A stretch of 64,000 nucleotides of DNA from Plantago ovata (Eukaryota; Streptophyta; Magnoliopsida; Lamiales; Plantaginaceae): contig CM051455.1 of assembly GCA_028274465.1 (NCBI GenBank), forward strand, positions 128,127,462-128,191,461, written 5' to 3'. Every line of letters starts with the position of its first letter. The stretch's first letter is position 1. This document shows positions 36,160 through 49,900 of the stretch, piece by piece. A program made the translations under genes and the position numbers. Under the pieces are notes generated by a model. That model saw only the letters and a program-made list of their open reading frames with translations, had not been told where the DNA came from and searched no databases.

Positions 36160-36745
36160 CTTTTACAAGTTCTATCAGGTTGGACAGTTGACCAATACTG
36201 GTAGGAAGTTGACCTGTCAGCTTATTGTTATTGATGCAATCTGATCAATGAAGAACATTCTTTGAGGTCTGGAACTGGTCCCTGAAATTGAGGTTAGAAG
36301 CTAGGATATTTGGTCCACCGAGATCGTTAGTAGTACCAGAAAGAAGTTCCCACAAGTTTCTTGGGTTTCCCAGCTGATATATAATATATGTAGCATCACC
36401 AGAAAAATTACTATGTGAGAGATCCAGGTACTCTAGTTTATCACACAGGAGCCAAAGAATTTAGGGATTTTATTTCCTCGAAAGTCATTTTTGGATAGAT
36501 CCAAGTAATTCAAATGGTCTATTTCAAACAAGGCTGGATTAATCTTACCAGTTAATCCGTTTAGGGTGAGTCCCGTTACATTTGCACACCCCCCAACTGC
36601 AGCATTCCATTTGCAATTTTCCATGACGAGATATTGGTGACATAGCTAGAAGGGGCCTTACATTTAAGGCCTTGCTTTAGAGTGAGAAGAGCTTCCCTCT
36701 TGTTGTCTTTCACACATGATCACTTGTTGAACCAAATAGAAAACC
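36160..36745 (-). pseudogene. Receptor-like protein (LRR, EIX-receptor type) N-terminal fragment
   Basis: Minus-strand frames read, in order, CVKDNKREALLTLKQGLKC (the N-terminal LRR cap of plant receptor-like proteins), then CKWNAAVGGCANVTGLTLNG, KINPALFEIDHLNYLDLSKN and LEYLDLSHSNFSG (LRR repeats), and finally KLTGQLPTSIGQLSNL-like sequence near 36230-36160. Several frameshifts separate the pieces. There is no transmembrane segment and most repeats are missing. Intact homologues are cell-surface immune receptors such as tomato LeEIX; this is only a decayed fragment. Confidence 0.7.
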
Positions 36746-38176
36746 ATTCCCACTGCACAACCACAGCAAACAAAGTAATTGCATGAACTTCAAAATAGTA
36801 GTAGCAGTACGTAGCAGTAGTTTGTTCAACATTGAAATTTTAGACGATGAAAACAAGTACTAACACGGTAGGCAAAAAATGATAGGCCGGTGGCTATATA
36901 ATAACAAATTTGTGCAAATTCGGGGAGGATGGCAGGAGAACTATATAGTTTGAAGTGGAGTTTCGTATACAATGGTAATGTAGAAGAACTAGTCTTGGGT
37001 CTTTACATGCTAGACACGATATGAATTGAGGTAAAGCAGACCAGAGAAAGAGTAAATTTGCTATGTAGTACTATTAATTAGGCCTTATGGTTTACTGTGT
37101 GAGATAGTTACTATATAGTAATTTATTATTATCATAGTATCATATGATCATAGTAATTTACTACTTCATACTATATAGTGCTTTTAATAGAAAATTTACT
37201 AGATAGTTGAGATGGAATAAATAATTTTTTTTACTATGATCAACTATCTAGTTACTGTCACTTTGTTTTTTCTTGTATTTCTTTTTTGTGACTTTTATGA
37301 ACAGAGGTAAGAGTAGGAATTGTCGAACAGCCCTTGTCCTGCCTTTTGATGTGTTGTTAGCTTCATTAAGGCTCACCTTTTAGTTACTATAATGTTACAT
37401 TTGAACTCTACATGTGTAAACCATAAAAACACCAAAGAAGTTCAAGGCTAACCGGTTGAGTTAGATCATGTAACACCAGTCAGAGATATTTGCAGCTTCT
37501 GTTCTAGAATCTTTTTTTTTCCGGCTTTTATTTTGCTAGTTAGTTAATAATGAGAGGCTTGGCATTCTGTTGCACTGGAACATTCAGAAATATACCCTTT
37601 AATTAGTGAATGTTGGTGACTTGTGCTGAGATAACAGTTCTCCAGTTTTTTCATGTCACTGAAGCTATTGACAGTATCAATGGACGTGTGTCCATGGACT
37701 GTCTATGTGCCTGTAATCTGAACTCTGAACATGAAATATCATGTAGATTGTTGATCGTAGACGCATCTGTAATCTGCCATGGTTTAGTAGGTTTCAACTT
37801 CCAACCCCTGTAGATGATCTCTAATATGTTAAATACTAGTATGCATTTGTTGATTTGAAATATCATGTAGATTCTCTTAACATATGTTAAATACTAATAT
37901 GATCTCTAAGTTCACAAGTCAGAACAGCCGGCTGACAGCTGTGAAGATTTCCTATGTTCTTGACATCATCGTGTCTATCCATACACTTTTGGCATCATGC
38001 CAGGCGTCAATATCTCAATGTTAAGAGAATTCAATAATTAATTTCAGTGAACCCTGTAATAAGTCCGATGCTCTCTCTACACATGGTGAATATATCACTG
38101 TCATGAACCAGTCCAAACAATTTATGCATCCAATGAAGATTTTACGAAGAATTAAAACCTTTAGACTAGGAGAACC
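36746..38176. other. Spacer and upstream region of the SCPL gene
   Basis: No gene is supported. AT-rich sequence with TACTATATAGTA-like repeats near 37100-37250. The segment TGAAATATCATGTAGATT is present at about 37730-37750 and 37856-37874, each followed within about 110 bp by TATGTTAAATACTA. The last part (about 37910-38100) is also found in diverged form at about 60795-60945. Confidence 0.45.
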
Positions 38177-40387
<2,211 letters not shown>

Positions 40388-41339
40388 ATCATTGCTACGT
40401 TGTTCCATTGTGGAAAAACCTTCTGCTATTCTGTTCTATCAGCGTCTCAAAACTAAAACCATAAGTCCTTCCCATTTCTTCTTGAGGTTGACATCTTAAT
40501 TACTATCAGCTGACCGAACTCCTTAATTAATTTGTATCCTTTTTGTTTTTGGTTTTGATGCACTTGTTTACTGTTCTGGCGCCATTTGAAACATGGGAAT
40601 ACCAGTATTTAAACACCAAGTAACAATCTATATATTGTATCTAATTCTCAGGGCATGCACAGAAATTAATAGTCTCTTGCCTAAATAAAATCCTATTTGT
40701 AGCTAGAATCCCAAATCAGCCAGCTGCCCAATTAAGTCTAGCACAATGAAACTGATAACTTGTTGATCACTGGACAGATGAGAATTGCAAATCAAAGAAG
40801 CAGCAGTAGAAATGTAAAATCTGCCAAACAAAAAACTCATTCTTGTAAGAAGCTTAAAATGCCAAATCTTACTGCATGGACAGTTGGGAAAACATTACAT
40901 CCTGAGTAGTAATTACTTGAGGCATTTTAATAGTGAAATTTCCTTCTTGTGTCCAAGGCCAAACCAGCCAGTCATTTTTACCTCTAACATTGTTGGTAAA
41001 GTAATTCCAGTCACTTCCTGAACAATGTCCATAGCTAAATAGCTAGCTAATTTGTTCAAGTCCCACCGCACATTATTATTAAAAATAAAATCTGAAACCT
41101 TTAAAGAGAAATCCAATTGATGAGGTAGGTACATTGACATACTAAGAGAGGAGTAATTTAATTTGAATGGCCCCCCCAAAAAACTGATGTTCCTCCCATT
41201 ACCAATAATAAAATGTATTTAGAAATAACACAAACCTGAAGCCAAATCTGTCACATGCATTTGAAGCAAGACTTATTAGTTGGTTAAATTATAGGTGCAA
41301 GTTTGGTAGCAATTACTGTACAACACTAGTGAAAACAGA
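40388..41339. other. SCPL 3' UTR and spacer
   Basis: The 3' flank to about 40590 is shared with the partial copy at 56090-56420. Beyond it no gene is supported; the minus frame at 41179-40913 has no recognisable family. Confidence 0.4.
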
Positions 41340-42410
41340 TGAGTAGTTCAGTTTAAGTATGGGTAGATCAAACATCCAGTGAAGCATGAGAGAATACCAG
41401 TATTTAAACACCAACTATCTCTCTCTCTCTCAATTCATCTTCTTTAAATCAACCATAATGATCATTGCACTAGCTAATAATGATTGATTTCCATAACTTA
41501 ATTCTGTCATGATAACTCCTGTCTCCTCCAAAGCTTTCGTCATCAAACTAACACACAACCATCTAAACAAATCCACAGACATTCCTCCCTCCCCCCCCCC
41601 CCCCCCAAATCCATCATCCACACACAGGATGATGAAGATTATGACCGTGACAGGATCATAATCAGTCACAGGGGCAGCTATGATTATGGCGCCTACCAAT
41701 ATGTAGCTACTGTGGCAACCGGAGTACTCAAGTGTCACTGGTTATGGATACTGGGTGTTCCTTCACCTGGATCAAGTGCTGGCCCTGCTGTGAGTTTCAT
41801 GTAACAAACGTTGTTTACGATCCTACCCCTTATCGAGGCCATCCTAGTTTCTAAATATAATACTATATGTAACCATCACTATTTACGTCAAATTGTGGAT
41901 ACAAGCAGTGGTGATCGGTGTAGCTTTGAAGTCACATAGGGACTGGAAAAGAGTTTGGGAAGGTTACCCTGTTCATGAACAGGGTACCCTTCCCAAACGA
42001 TCCTTCAGTCCCGTATGTAACTTCAAAGTTACACCGATCACCACTGCGTGTATCCACAAATTGACATAAATAGTGATGGTTACATACAGTGTTATACTGA
42101 AACTGGAATGGTTTCGGTAAGGGTAGGGTCGTAAACTGCTTTGGCTAGCTGAAATTCACAGCAGGCCCAGCACTTCAACCAGATGATGGAACTCCCAACA
42201 TACATGAACAGTGACACTTGAGTACTGCAGTTGCCAACCTCGACAGTAGCTACATATTGGTATGCGCCATATTTATAGCTGCCCTTGTGACTGATTATGA
42301 TCCTGTCACGGTCATAATCTTCGTCATCCTTTGTGTGGCTGGAGAGTATCCTCTTCGACAATATAGGCCTGAATATTGTCCCACAAGTATTCAAAATATA
42401 TGATGTTATG
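41340..42410 (+). pseudogene. Rearranged aspartic protease copy containing a long inverted repeat
   Basis: From 41340 the sequence follows the promoter of the intact aspartic protease at 56895 (GAAGCATGAGA, CCAGTATTTAAACACC, a CT-rich leader) and then its 5' coding part, with frameshifts and a poly-C tract at 41591-41606. At 41975/41976 the sequence turns back on itself: 41976-42339 is the inverted copy. After 42339 it jumps, in plus orientation again, to the segment matching 57713-57775 of the intact gene (GAGAGTATCCTCTTCGACAATATAG). The copy cannot encode protease. A transcript from its promoter-like region would form a near-perfect hairpin. Confidence 0.85.
41618..42339. repeat. Long inverted repeat of aspartic protease 5' coding sequence (about 360-bp arms)
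   Basis: Left arm 41618-41975 and right arm 41976-42339 are reverse complements with scattered mismatches and small indels. They meet at the palindrome ACCCTGTTCATGAACAGGGT, with essentially no loop. Both arms match the region of the intact gene spanning roughly codons 50-170 (ACCGTGACAGGATCATAATC; GTGTCACTG; AAGTGCTGG; GTGGTGATCG). Confidence 0.92.
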
Positions 42411-42424
42411 GCATCCATATACAT

Positions 42425-42912
42425 TTATTGTGCTAACAATATTATGTCTAATTATTTATACTTGATGGTGCCCGGAATATTAGGTCGTTAGCGAAACCTG
42501 TGGTTGCAGTACCTCAACAGGCAGTAATGGTACTATGTTGCCAGTTCTAGAAGCGAACCGTGTTGCAGATGTTCTACCACTACCAGCTCCACAAGGTGAA
42601 CAAGTTGGAAGGCTGATTGACAGCCCTTATGTGATTGCCACTTCTCAACAGCATGCTCCACCAATTGATGAATCAGATGAAGCCATGAAGGGCCATGATG
42701 CGATCTTAATCTTCATCAGCATCCTCCACCTACTGATGATGTTTACATAATTGATACAGGTCCTGATTCTCCAGAGACTGCTGATTGGAATCCTTGCAGC
42801 CCTCTGCGATCGAGGCAGAGCATGTACGATCTGATCCAGATATGGGAGCTGGCGGTCTATGAAAAGGCCTTGCTTCTTCCATACGAACAAATATTGCATA
42901 ATTTGCATTGAA
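42425..42912 (+). pseudogene. Unrecognised 3'-exon-like fragment
   Basis: Two frames that join by a frameshift near 42700 give a protein-like stretch: LPVLEANRVADVLPLPAPQG, IDSPYVIATSQQHAPPIDES, then PPPTDDVYIIDTGPDSPETA, DWNPCSPLRSRQSMYDLIQI and WELAVYEKALLLPYEQILHN, ending at a stop at about 42909. The composition (Pro/Asp/Glu-rich, then a helix) looks like a genuine plant C-terminus, and the reading is preserved apart from one indel. I do not recognise the family. It directly follows the rearranged protease copy, so it may be another captured gene fragment. Confidence 0.35.
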
Positions 42913-42965
42913 CTACTGCTTTTGCTTGTTTAAACTCAAGTATGTAAGTTTTGTTGCTACTACAG

Positions 42966-43025
42966 GTAACATTGTTGCATATTTATATACAGATTGTAAC
43001 ATTGTTGCATATTTATATACAGATT
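42966..43025. repeat. Two-copy tandem repeat, 29-30 bp
   Basis: GTAACATTGTTGCATATTTATATACAGATT is followed directly by a second identical or near-identical copy. Confidence 0.85.
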
Positions 43026-43507
43026 AGTCATGTGGTGGAATTAGTTGTTTGTGTTTTATCAGAAAGATAATGCGCTCTAGATCTGCACAATACATTCACA
43101 ATATTAGCTTGGTTGCTGTCTGCACCTGAAATTTGAAGAAGTTCAGATTTGTTTGCATTCGTTCCTAATGTATATCATATTTGAACAAGTTCAGTTGAGT
43201 CAATGTGTATCAGATTTTACCAAGGAGCTGAGTAGAAGACTTCAATTTCTTCTTATGTGTAGGGCAGTTTTCTAATTTTCAGATCATTTTCTTGTTAATT
43301 TTTGTTCTGGAGAGAATGACCACACCTATATATCAACAGCATCATATATACAGAGATACTATACACGCTGAAAATATGAAAATTCATTTGTTGGAGGCCA
43401 ATTTTCTAGTTTTCAGGTCGTTTTCTTGTTAATTTATGTTATGAAGAGAATGGCCTTGTTTGCACTGCTTTTGGGCTTCCATTACTCACCGATATGTCAA
43501 CAAATAA
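43026..43507. other. Spacer with a short direct duplication
   Basis: The block AATTTTC(A/T)...TTTTCTTGTTAATTT...GAGAGAATG recurs at about 43273-43320 and 43400-43455. No gene is supported. Confidence 0.4.
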
Positions 43508-43800
43508 TCACCAGCATACAGAAATAGTCCCAATACCTTTCCTCTCCGGCACGTCTTCACCCTTTTGATCATCATAATTTTCATCACATATTGATTCACT
43601 ATCCCAAACAATTAAATTATCTTTTACATCTTCATCAGGATATTCATAAAAAATAATACAAATTTTTTCACCATCTCCATATTCTTCATCCAAAACTACT
43701 ACAATATCATAATCTTCTTTCATCCCAAATAGGTTCACCGATGATCCAATTCAAAAAATTCTTCAAATCATATGATAAATTGAAGCCAAAAATTTCACAC
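43508..43800 (-). pseudogene. Acidic hypothetical coding remnant
   Basis: A minus-strand frame (43738-43508) is strongly acidic, with DYDIVVVLDEEYGDGEKI and WDSESICDENYDDQKG. An upstream overlapping frame reads FNLSYDLKNFLNWIIGEPIW. A frameshift near 43720 seems to join them. Family not recognised; composition resembles an exon of the neighbouring minus-strand pseudogene or an F-box-associated region. Low certainty that it is coding. Confidence 0.25.
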
Positions 43801-44257
43801 TGAAATTGCTTTTTTTTTTTTTTTAAAATTAAATGTATGCATTCGGTCCTTACACTTAGACTTTAGTTTTAACATTAATCTGTCACCTGCGATTTCCTAG
43901 GAAGAGCGATAATTAAAAAATTTAAGTTAAAACAAAACTTTCATAAAAAATTGGCACCATATAACAGGATAACATGTCTTTCGATCAAAGTTCAAGAAGT
44001 TTAATAATAAACCATTGGAGATTACGTACATCACACGGTACAAGCCCAGACTTAGAACAAATAGTATCAACTAAATATCAAGAAACCAAATTTAGTTACC
44101 ACAGCTAAAGATCCAAAAAGGTTCAACACCAATATTATTACCATCACTTCACAAATGCCACTTCAAACCAAATTCAAATAAGATTATTTAACCAGTACCA
44201 CAATCCTCCTTCTCCAAATATCTTCAAAATCATATAGCATCATACATGATAAGATGA

Positions 44258-44736
44258 TCATGAGGCACTTGGGGATAATAGTTTTTCGACTTTTTCCCAA
44301 TAATTGCACCATTCGACCTTGACTTCTATACTGCACAAGTCAATATTAACCGTAATATACTTCATTTCACCCTCACGTTCGACCTTCAATAGCAACTTTT
44401 CAATCTTCTTGCCATTGTTTATAGAAAGTATGAGACTCCCAAAGGATTCAACACAGACAACAGAGCGTGCGAGCTTAATCATGCCGGTGACAGGATCAAC
44501 ACAAGGCGCCGTCTTTCCCTCTCTGCAGTCAAGGAGCACAACCTCCATGCCAGGCAAACTCGAAAGATAGGATAGCAAGAGTTGTAGGTTGGTAAATCGT
44601 GTTTCAAGTAGATGGTACCATACACATCAAGTGAACCCGAAAAACCGGTAAGTTTGAGCGAATATATTTGCACGGCGTTAGGTTTACGTGGAGAGGTAAA
44701 ACGATCCCCTGTAGCAGGGCGACAAGGAAATTTCAT
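44258..44736 (-). pseudogene. DUF6598 / JIP60-tail-like gene remnant
   Basis: Two minus-strand frames (44736-44579 and 44578-44258) join with a frameshift near 44590. The first reads RKPNAVQIYSLKLTGFSGSL and DVYGTIYLKHDL; the second reads SLPGMEVVLLDCREGKTAPC, VDPVTGMIKLARSVVCVESF and GSLILSINN. These resemble the two ends of the plant domain found as DUF6598 and as the C-terminal part of jasmonate-induced 60-kDa proteins; the middle of the domain appears deleted. No ribosome-inactivating domain is visible here. A GT-AG acceptor (CTACAG) lies at about 44702, and a donor-like CTCTGGG/GTGAGT with a coding-like exon lies beyond the mobile element at 55970-56080, so the element may sit in a former intron. 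The family assignment is tentative. Confidence 0.4.
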
Positions 44737-44850
44737 TAATTAATTCAGTAGTAACTTCAATTAAGGGGCGCATGCATACATACATACATACATACATTCA
44801 TAAATTGAATTAAAATTATTCAAATGAAATGAAATTAAAGGGTATGACAG

Positions 44851-44903
44851 GGGAAAATTGCACTTTTGGTCCCTTTTCTCTCCGTCCGCCGCGTTTTAGT
44901 CCT
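44851..44903 (+). repeat. Left terminal inverted repeat of the MULE
   Basis: Begins GGGAAAATTGCACTTTTGG and extends through CTCTCCGTCCGCCGCG to TTTTAGTCC. It pairs with 55901-55954. Confidence 0.9.
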
Positions 44904-45129
44904 TTTTTTCTATACATTACAAATACAGTCCCGTATTCCCTCAAATCCCATTTCCAGCCTATGTGGCCGCTGAGTTGGCACGAATTGAGGCTTGGCTGAA
45001 CATATAGTGCGCGAATTAAGAGAACGAACTAGCTGGTATATATATGTTCAGTCCAAATCATCCTAAAATTAAATTCCCAAATTGAATCCCTAAACCCTAG
45101 ATCGAGTAAAAAATCGGAAAGAGGAGAAA

Positions 45130-45870
45130 ATGAGCAGCAACTCTGGTTCCCGTATCCCAAACAATTCCTCTTCCAGCGCGTCTCAGGGAAGTGATGATGA
45201 GATCCCGTTGTGCTACTGTGGCTTGCGTGCGAGGTTGATGACGTCGCACACGCTGAAGAATCCAATGCGGAGGTTCTGTGGTTGTGGTAAACGGCAGAAT
45301 GAGGTAAATTCCTTAACTAGATACTACCAATTTCATTGATTTGTTGATTTGGGGAAGAATTGTAGGTAGTTGCTCTGTTTTTTTATAGTAGAATGTGTTG
45401 TGCTCTGTTTTCCATAGTTGAGGGACTTCTGCTCTGTTTTTGAGTTATAGTAGTTGTTGATTTTAATTTCAGGCTAGTGGATGTGGTTATTTTCTGTTCA
45501 AGGACAAGGAATTGAGCAAGCACTACTATGATGTTGTAGTTGATTGATGCAAAAGGAGAGGTACTTGACTAATGTAAATGGTGAATTGAGAAGGATGGTC
45601 TCAGAACTTGAATTGCTTGTGGCTGAGAAAGACAAGGAACTTAAGAAACAGGATGATTCTTATGACTTGCTGTACTATAGGCATGGAGCTGATATGGGTA
45701 AGGTAATTGCTGTGGAGGAAAAACTGGAGTTAGCTAATGAAAGGGTGAAAGGGTTGGAGGCAGAACTGGTTATTGCTAGGAAAGATCACTTGAAGCTAGG
45801 TTATGTAGTACCTCTGTTAGTTGTATTGTTTGGACTTGTAGCATTGAAGGTGATGAAATCCCTGAATTAG
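45130..45870 (+). pseudogene. GRF-type zinc-finger protein with coiled coil and C-terminal membrane anchor, frameshifted
   Basis: Exon 1 (45130-45303) has a Ser-rich start, then the GRF zinc finger CYCGLRARLMTSHTLKNP with MRRFCGCG. Exon 2 starts at 45473 after a TTTCAG acceptor and completes the finger with SGCGYFLF. GRF fingers bind nucleic acid. The exon 2 frame stops at 45545, but removing one base of shift (GATTGATGC read as D-L-M-Q) opens a continuous helix: LTNVNGELRRMVSELELLVA with heptads, then a hydrophobic C-terminus (YVVPLLVVLFGLVALKVM), a possible tail anchor. GRF plus coiled coil plus terminal hydrophobic segment is a familiar layout for plant genes of this type, many of them element-borne. 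It lies entirely inside the MULE, in the opposite orientation to the transposase. A poly(A)-like region follows near 46020-46040. Confidence 0.7.
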
Positions 45871-46190
45871 ATCCTTTGGTGTTGTAGGCAGTTTGTAGGT
45901 TAAGTAGTAGAATTGTTGTAGGCAGTTTGTTCCTTTTGAGTACATTGGTCACAGTTTAGGCCTATTTTGAGCTTTGTCTAGTTGAAAAAACTGTGACCAA
46001 ATGTTATTATGTGTTGTATGCCCTTATGCTATTAATGAAAATTATTTTCAGTCTATTGGTTCTTATTTACTTATTGTTCCTTTTTATTATTTCAGTTATT
46101 TATTGCATCTACTTCTTCATATAAACTGTAAAGAAAATTGTAAAGAAAAATGTAAAAAATGAACATGCAATCTAAATAAGTCATTTCATT

Positions 46191-46912
46191 TCATTCCCTC
46201 AATAATATTTCACCAAAAGATGACTTCTTCACACAGACAGAAGTCATAAAACATCTAGCTGGTACAGATAGTAGCAGCTTCTTAAAACTAAAAACATTAA
46301 AACTTAACATTGAAACTAACCATAAAACACAAGAGAAGCAAGCTAATGGCCTAGACCATTCCATTAGCCGGCATCCCCTGCTCCACCCAGTTGACAAGGT
46401 TGCTCATGAAAGTCCACACCTCAAGCATGAACTCCTCATGCTTGTGAACCTTCATCTCCATAAGCTTCACCTTGAGATCAGTTGCATGCTGAGAGATTTC
46501 AGGGTGCTCAAAGGCAACAATTGCCAACTGTGAGCACAGATCAGCAGCTTGCCAAAAGGGGCCCCCTTATCACAGTTCCTCTCACATGACTTGTGATAGA
46601 GCCTCCTTAGCTCGGTGGGAAGGGTAGCATATGGGAGATGAATCCCAGTAGAGGTGTAGAACCTGCAAATAAGGAAGAAAAGACATTAAGAATTTGTAGT
46701 TGGATGCATGTTTAAAAAAAAAAAATGGGGATTAGGTCAGATACTTACTTCAAGCCATTTTGGATGTTAAGCCTATTGCAATTTGCAATCTCCCAGGCCA
46801 ACTGAGCTGAGTAGTTCTCTCCTTCATCTAGGAAAGCAGCCCTAGCCTTGCCTTTGTTCCTCATAGGAGGTGGATTGTTGACACTTGATCTTGAGAGGCT
46901 TCCTTGAGACAT
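46191..46912 (-). pseudogene. MULE-borne accessory protein of unknown function
   Basis: Exon 1 starts at 46912 (MSQGSLSRSSVNNPPPMRNK) and ends at the donor GAA/GTAAGT near 46749. Exon 2 follows a TTTGCAG acceptor near 46664 and reads FYTSTGIHLPYATLPTELRR and LYHKSCERNCDKG. A one-base shift at the GGGGGCCCC run (about 46557-46565) is needed to continue as ADLCSQLAIVAFEHPEISQH and LKVKLMEMKVHKHEEFMLEV, ending near 46357. The tail is amphipathic-helical. I recognise no domain. Its position between the GRF gene and the transposase, inside the TIRs, suggests an element-encoded protein rather than a captured host gene, but capture is possible. Confidence 0.55.
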
Positions 46913-49900
46913 TTTTTTTTTCCAGAAAATTTGTTGATTTGCAGAAGATGTTGTGGCCGGAGAAGGTGAAAATGGGGGGTTATTTATAGGCCGGAGAAGG
47001 TGAAAATGGGAAGGTGAATAATAAGTGGTAATTAATGGTTTTCTTGGGAGATCAAAAGACACCTTCCCATATTGGCTGAATAATCCGGCTAGTCTACTAG
47101 CTGTTGAGTGTTTAAGTAATCAAAAAATATGCCATCATTACTATTCCAATACATTTAATCTGGGGTAATTTTTGAAACCAAAATGAAACAACATAGTAAC
47201 ACATTAACTTGTGCAAAAATAGCAACAAACTTGTAACACATTAACTTCTAAAAGTAACACAATAAATTTAATAAAATTAGAGGCAACCAGTAAAACTAAA
47301 GGAGTCCTCATAACCAACAATAAAAGTCATAGATTACATGCCAAACTACTACAATGCCAATGTATTGCAGCTATATTTTGCAACAAAACCTGACCTAGCA
47401 TGCAAAATACTATACTGCAATACCATCCCAACAAAACAATGCCATCCATCAAAACAAAATCCCAACACATACAGGCATTTAAGTTTAGACATGCATATAA
47501 CACAGGAATTATAAATAAATACTACCACATAGACATGATGAAGTCTATTCCTTCCCCTTCCCTTTCTTGGATCTTGGCTTCTCCTTTTTTTTCTTAGCAC
47601 TTGCAGCCTTAATTCCAGCCATTGCCTCTCCCAGATTGCTCAAAGAAACAAACTTCTTGCCTCCAGCTATGAAAGCAGGCCCCAAGCTAGAGTCTTTCTG
47701 GGATTCTATGATAGGAGGAGCACTTAGGCCTGATATAGTGTCAACATGAGCACTAGATGTCCTAGCAAAGCTTGCTTTCCCTTGAAGTAGCTGCTGGTGA
47801 TTACTAGGTGGTTCAAAGTAAGTAGGAGCTGCTTGAGAAGCTTGAGTTGGAATTAGTTGTTCACTTTCAACATCCAAGTTTATGACCTACAGTAGAACAA
47901 TTGCATACATTATACAGAATTATAAATACTCAATATAATTACTCTAAACCATCATAAGACATATAAAGGAAGGAACCATACCTCTTTGTTCTTCTTCTGC
48001 TTCTTCCTAACCATGCTAGCTAGCACAACATCTTCATCAGAGTCTGAGTCTGAGATAATTTGAGTCACCCTTGGAGGTGCATTCACAGCTGAACCACTAG
48101 CCTCTCCCTGACCATCCATGAACATTTCTTCAAAATCCCTTTCCATCTCATCATCATAGTCTTCTTCATCACTTTCATAGCCCAAATCATCCCTCATTTT
48201 CTGCTACAGCTGTTGATGTTGTGACCAACATCTCTGCAATATCCACACTTGATGGAAGAGTAGTCCTTTCTAGCTCTAGCTAGTTTGTTTCTTCTTCCCT
48301 TTCTTGCTAGCAGGTCCTTCTTGACCCCTTCTCCTAGTAGTTTCTGGCCTGCCCTTCTTCTTCACCATTTGAGGAGGTAGGGTGGAATAAAGAAGGTCTC
48401 TCCCCACATTTCTTGGCCATTAATGCCATAGATAGCACCACTGTACACCCTCTTATATTTATCAACTGAATAGCAGGGGTGTACTTGTTTCTTAGCATCA
48501 ATCTTCCTCTTGGACATGCAAGCAAGTGCATGTTTGCATGGTAAACCAGTTAGTTGCCATCTCCTACAGGTGCAAGTGCCTTCTTGGAGGTTGACAATGT
48601 ACTGACTGCTATCATATCCCTTCACAGTCCAATTGTCATCATTAGCCTTAAGAGTGATACATGTTCTGATCCTTCCCATGTTCTTGTCAAACTTCTTCTT
48701 CACAGCAGGGCACATGTACTGCTTCCACTTCAACTCAGCATGTTCTCTATTTGTGACAAGTCTCTTCTGCAAGCACTCTCTCATCCACTCCAACATAGTA
48801 AGGATAGGCTTTTTCCTTGCCTTTAGTATCATCTTATTGAAGCTCTCACAGTTGTTGTTCATTGTCTGATCACACTTAGTTGTCTCATCAAAATGGCTCT
48901 TGGACCACCCTTTAGGATCCTTAGCAGCTAACCATTCATGTGCCTTGGGATCAAGCAGCTCCATTTCTCTCATTGCCTTCCTCCAATGACCAATAGTGGT
49001 AGCATTAGATGCCTTGTACAATGCATGCTTGTATGCATCACCTCTGAATCCAGCAACTTGGAAGTTTTTGAGTAGATGCCTAACACAAAACCTGTGATTA
49101 GCCTCAGGGAACACTTCTTCAACTCCTTTAATCAAGCCTTTCTGTTTATCTGACATTATGGTGATCTTGCTAGTATCAATGATGTTCAAGTCAGCCTTGA
49201 GCAGTCCCAAAAACCAAGTCCATGTCTCACCAGTTTCACTAGCCACCACACAATATGCTAGAGGCCAAAGCTTCTCATTAGGATCAACACAAACTGCAGT
49301 TAGCAACACACCTTTGTGTGGTCCCTTGAGATGGCATCCATCAACACCAATGAGTGGTCTGCAACAAAGCATAAAACCTTCTTTCAGAGCTTGGAAACAT
49401 ACATAGAAAGACTTGAACTCATGTGTGCTCCTATCAATGTCACATATGACTGTAGATCCAGGATTCATCTTTCTCAATTCCTCTGCATAATCCCATAGCA
49501 TAGCATATTGGGCATCTGGATCACCCTCAAGCATAGCAAGAGCTTTCTTCCTTGCCCTATAAGCTTGATGCTCAGAAATTACCAAACCTATCTCATCTTG
49601 GACATCCAGAACAAAGCCTGCAACAGACCTATCAGGATCAGACTTGAACTTTGCCAGGAATCTAGTTGCTAGAAAGCTGCTTCTTGCATTGTTGACATTC
49701 ATAGTCATCCCACAGCTGTGATTAGGATCATATGCATGAATCTTGAAACCAGGCTCATCCTTGATCTTATGAGCCCTCAATTTCCATCCACATTCATCAT
49801 CTTCCACACACCTAGCCCACAACCTGATCTTGTCATTCTTCACAATCCTAAGATTCCTAAAAGTCCCAACTGCATGAGCATGCACACAAGTCCTGAATTC

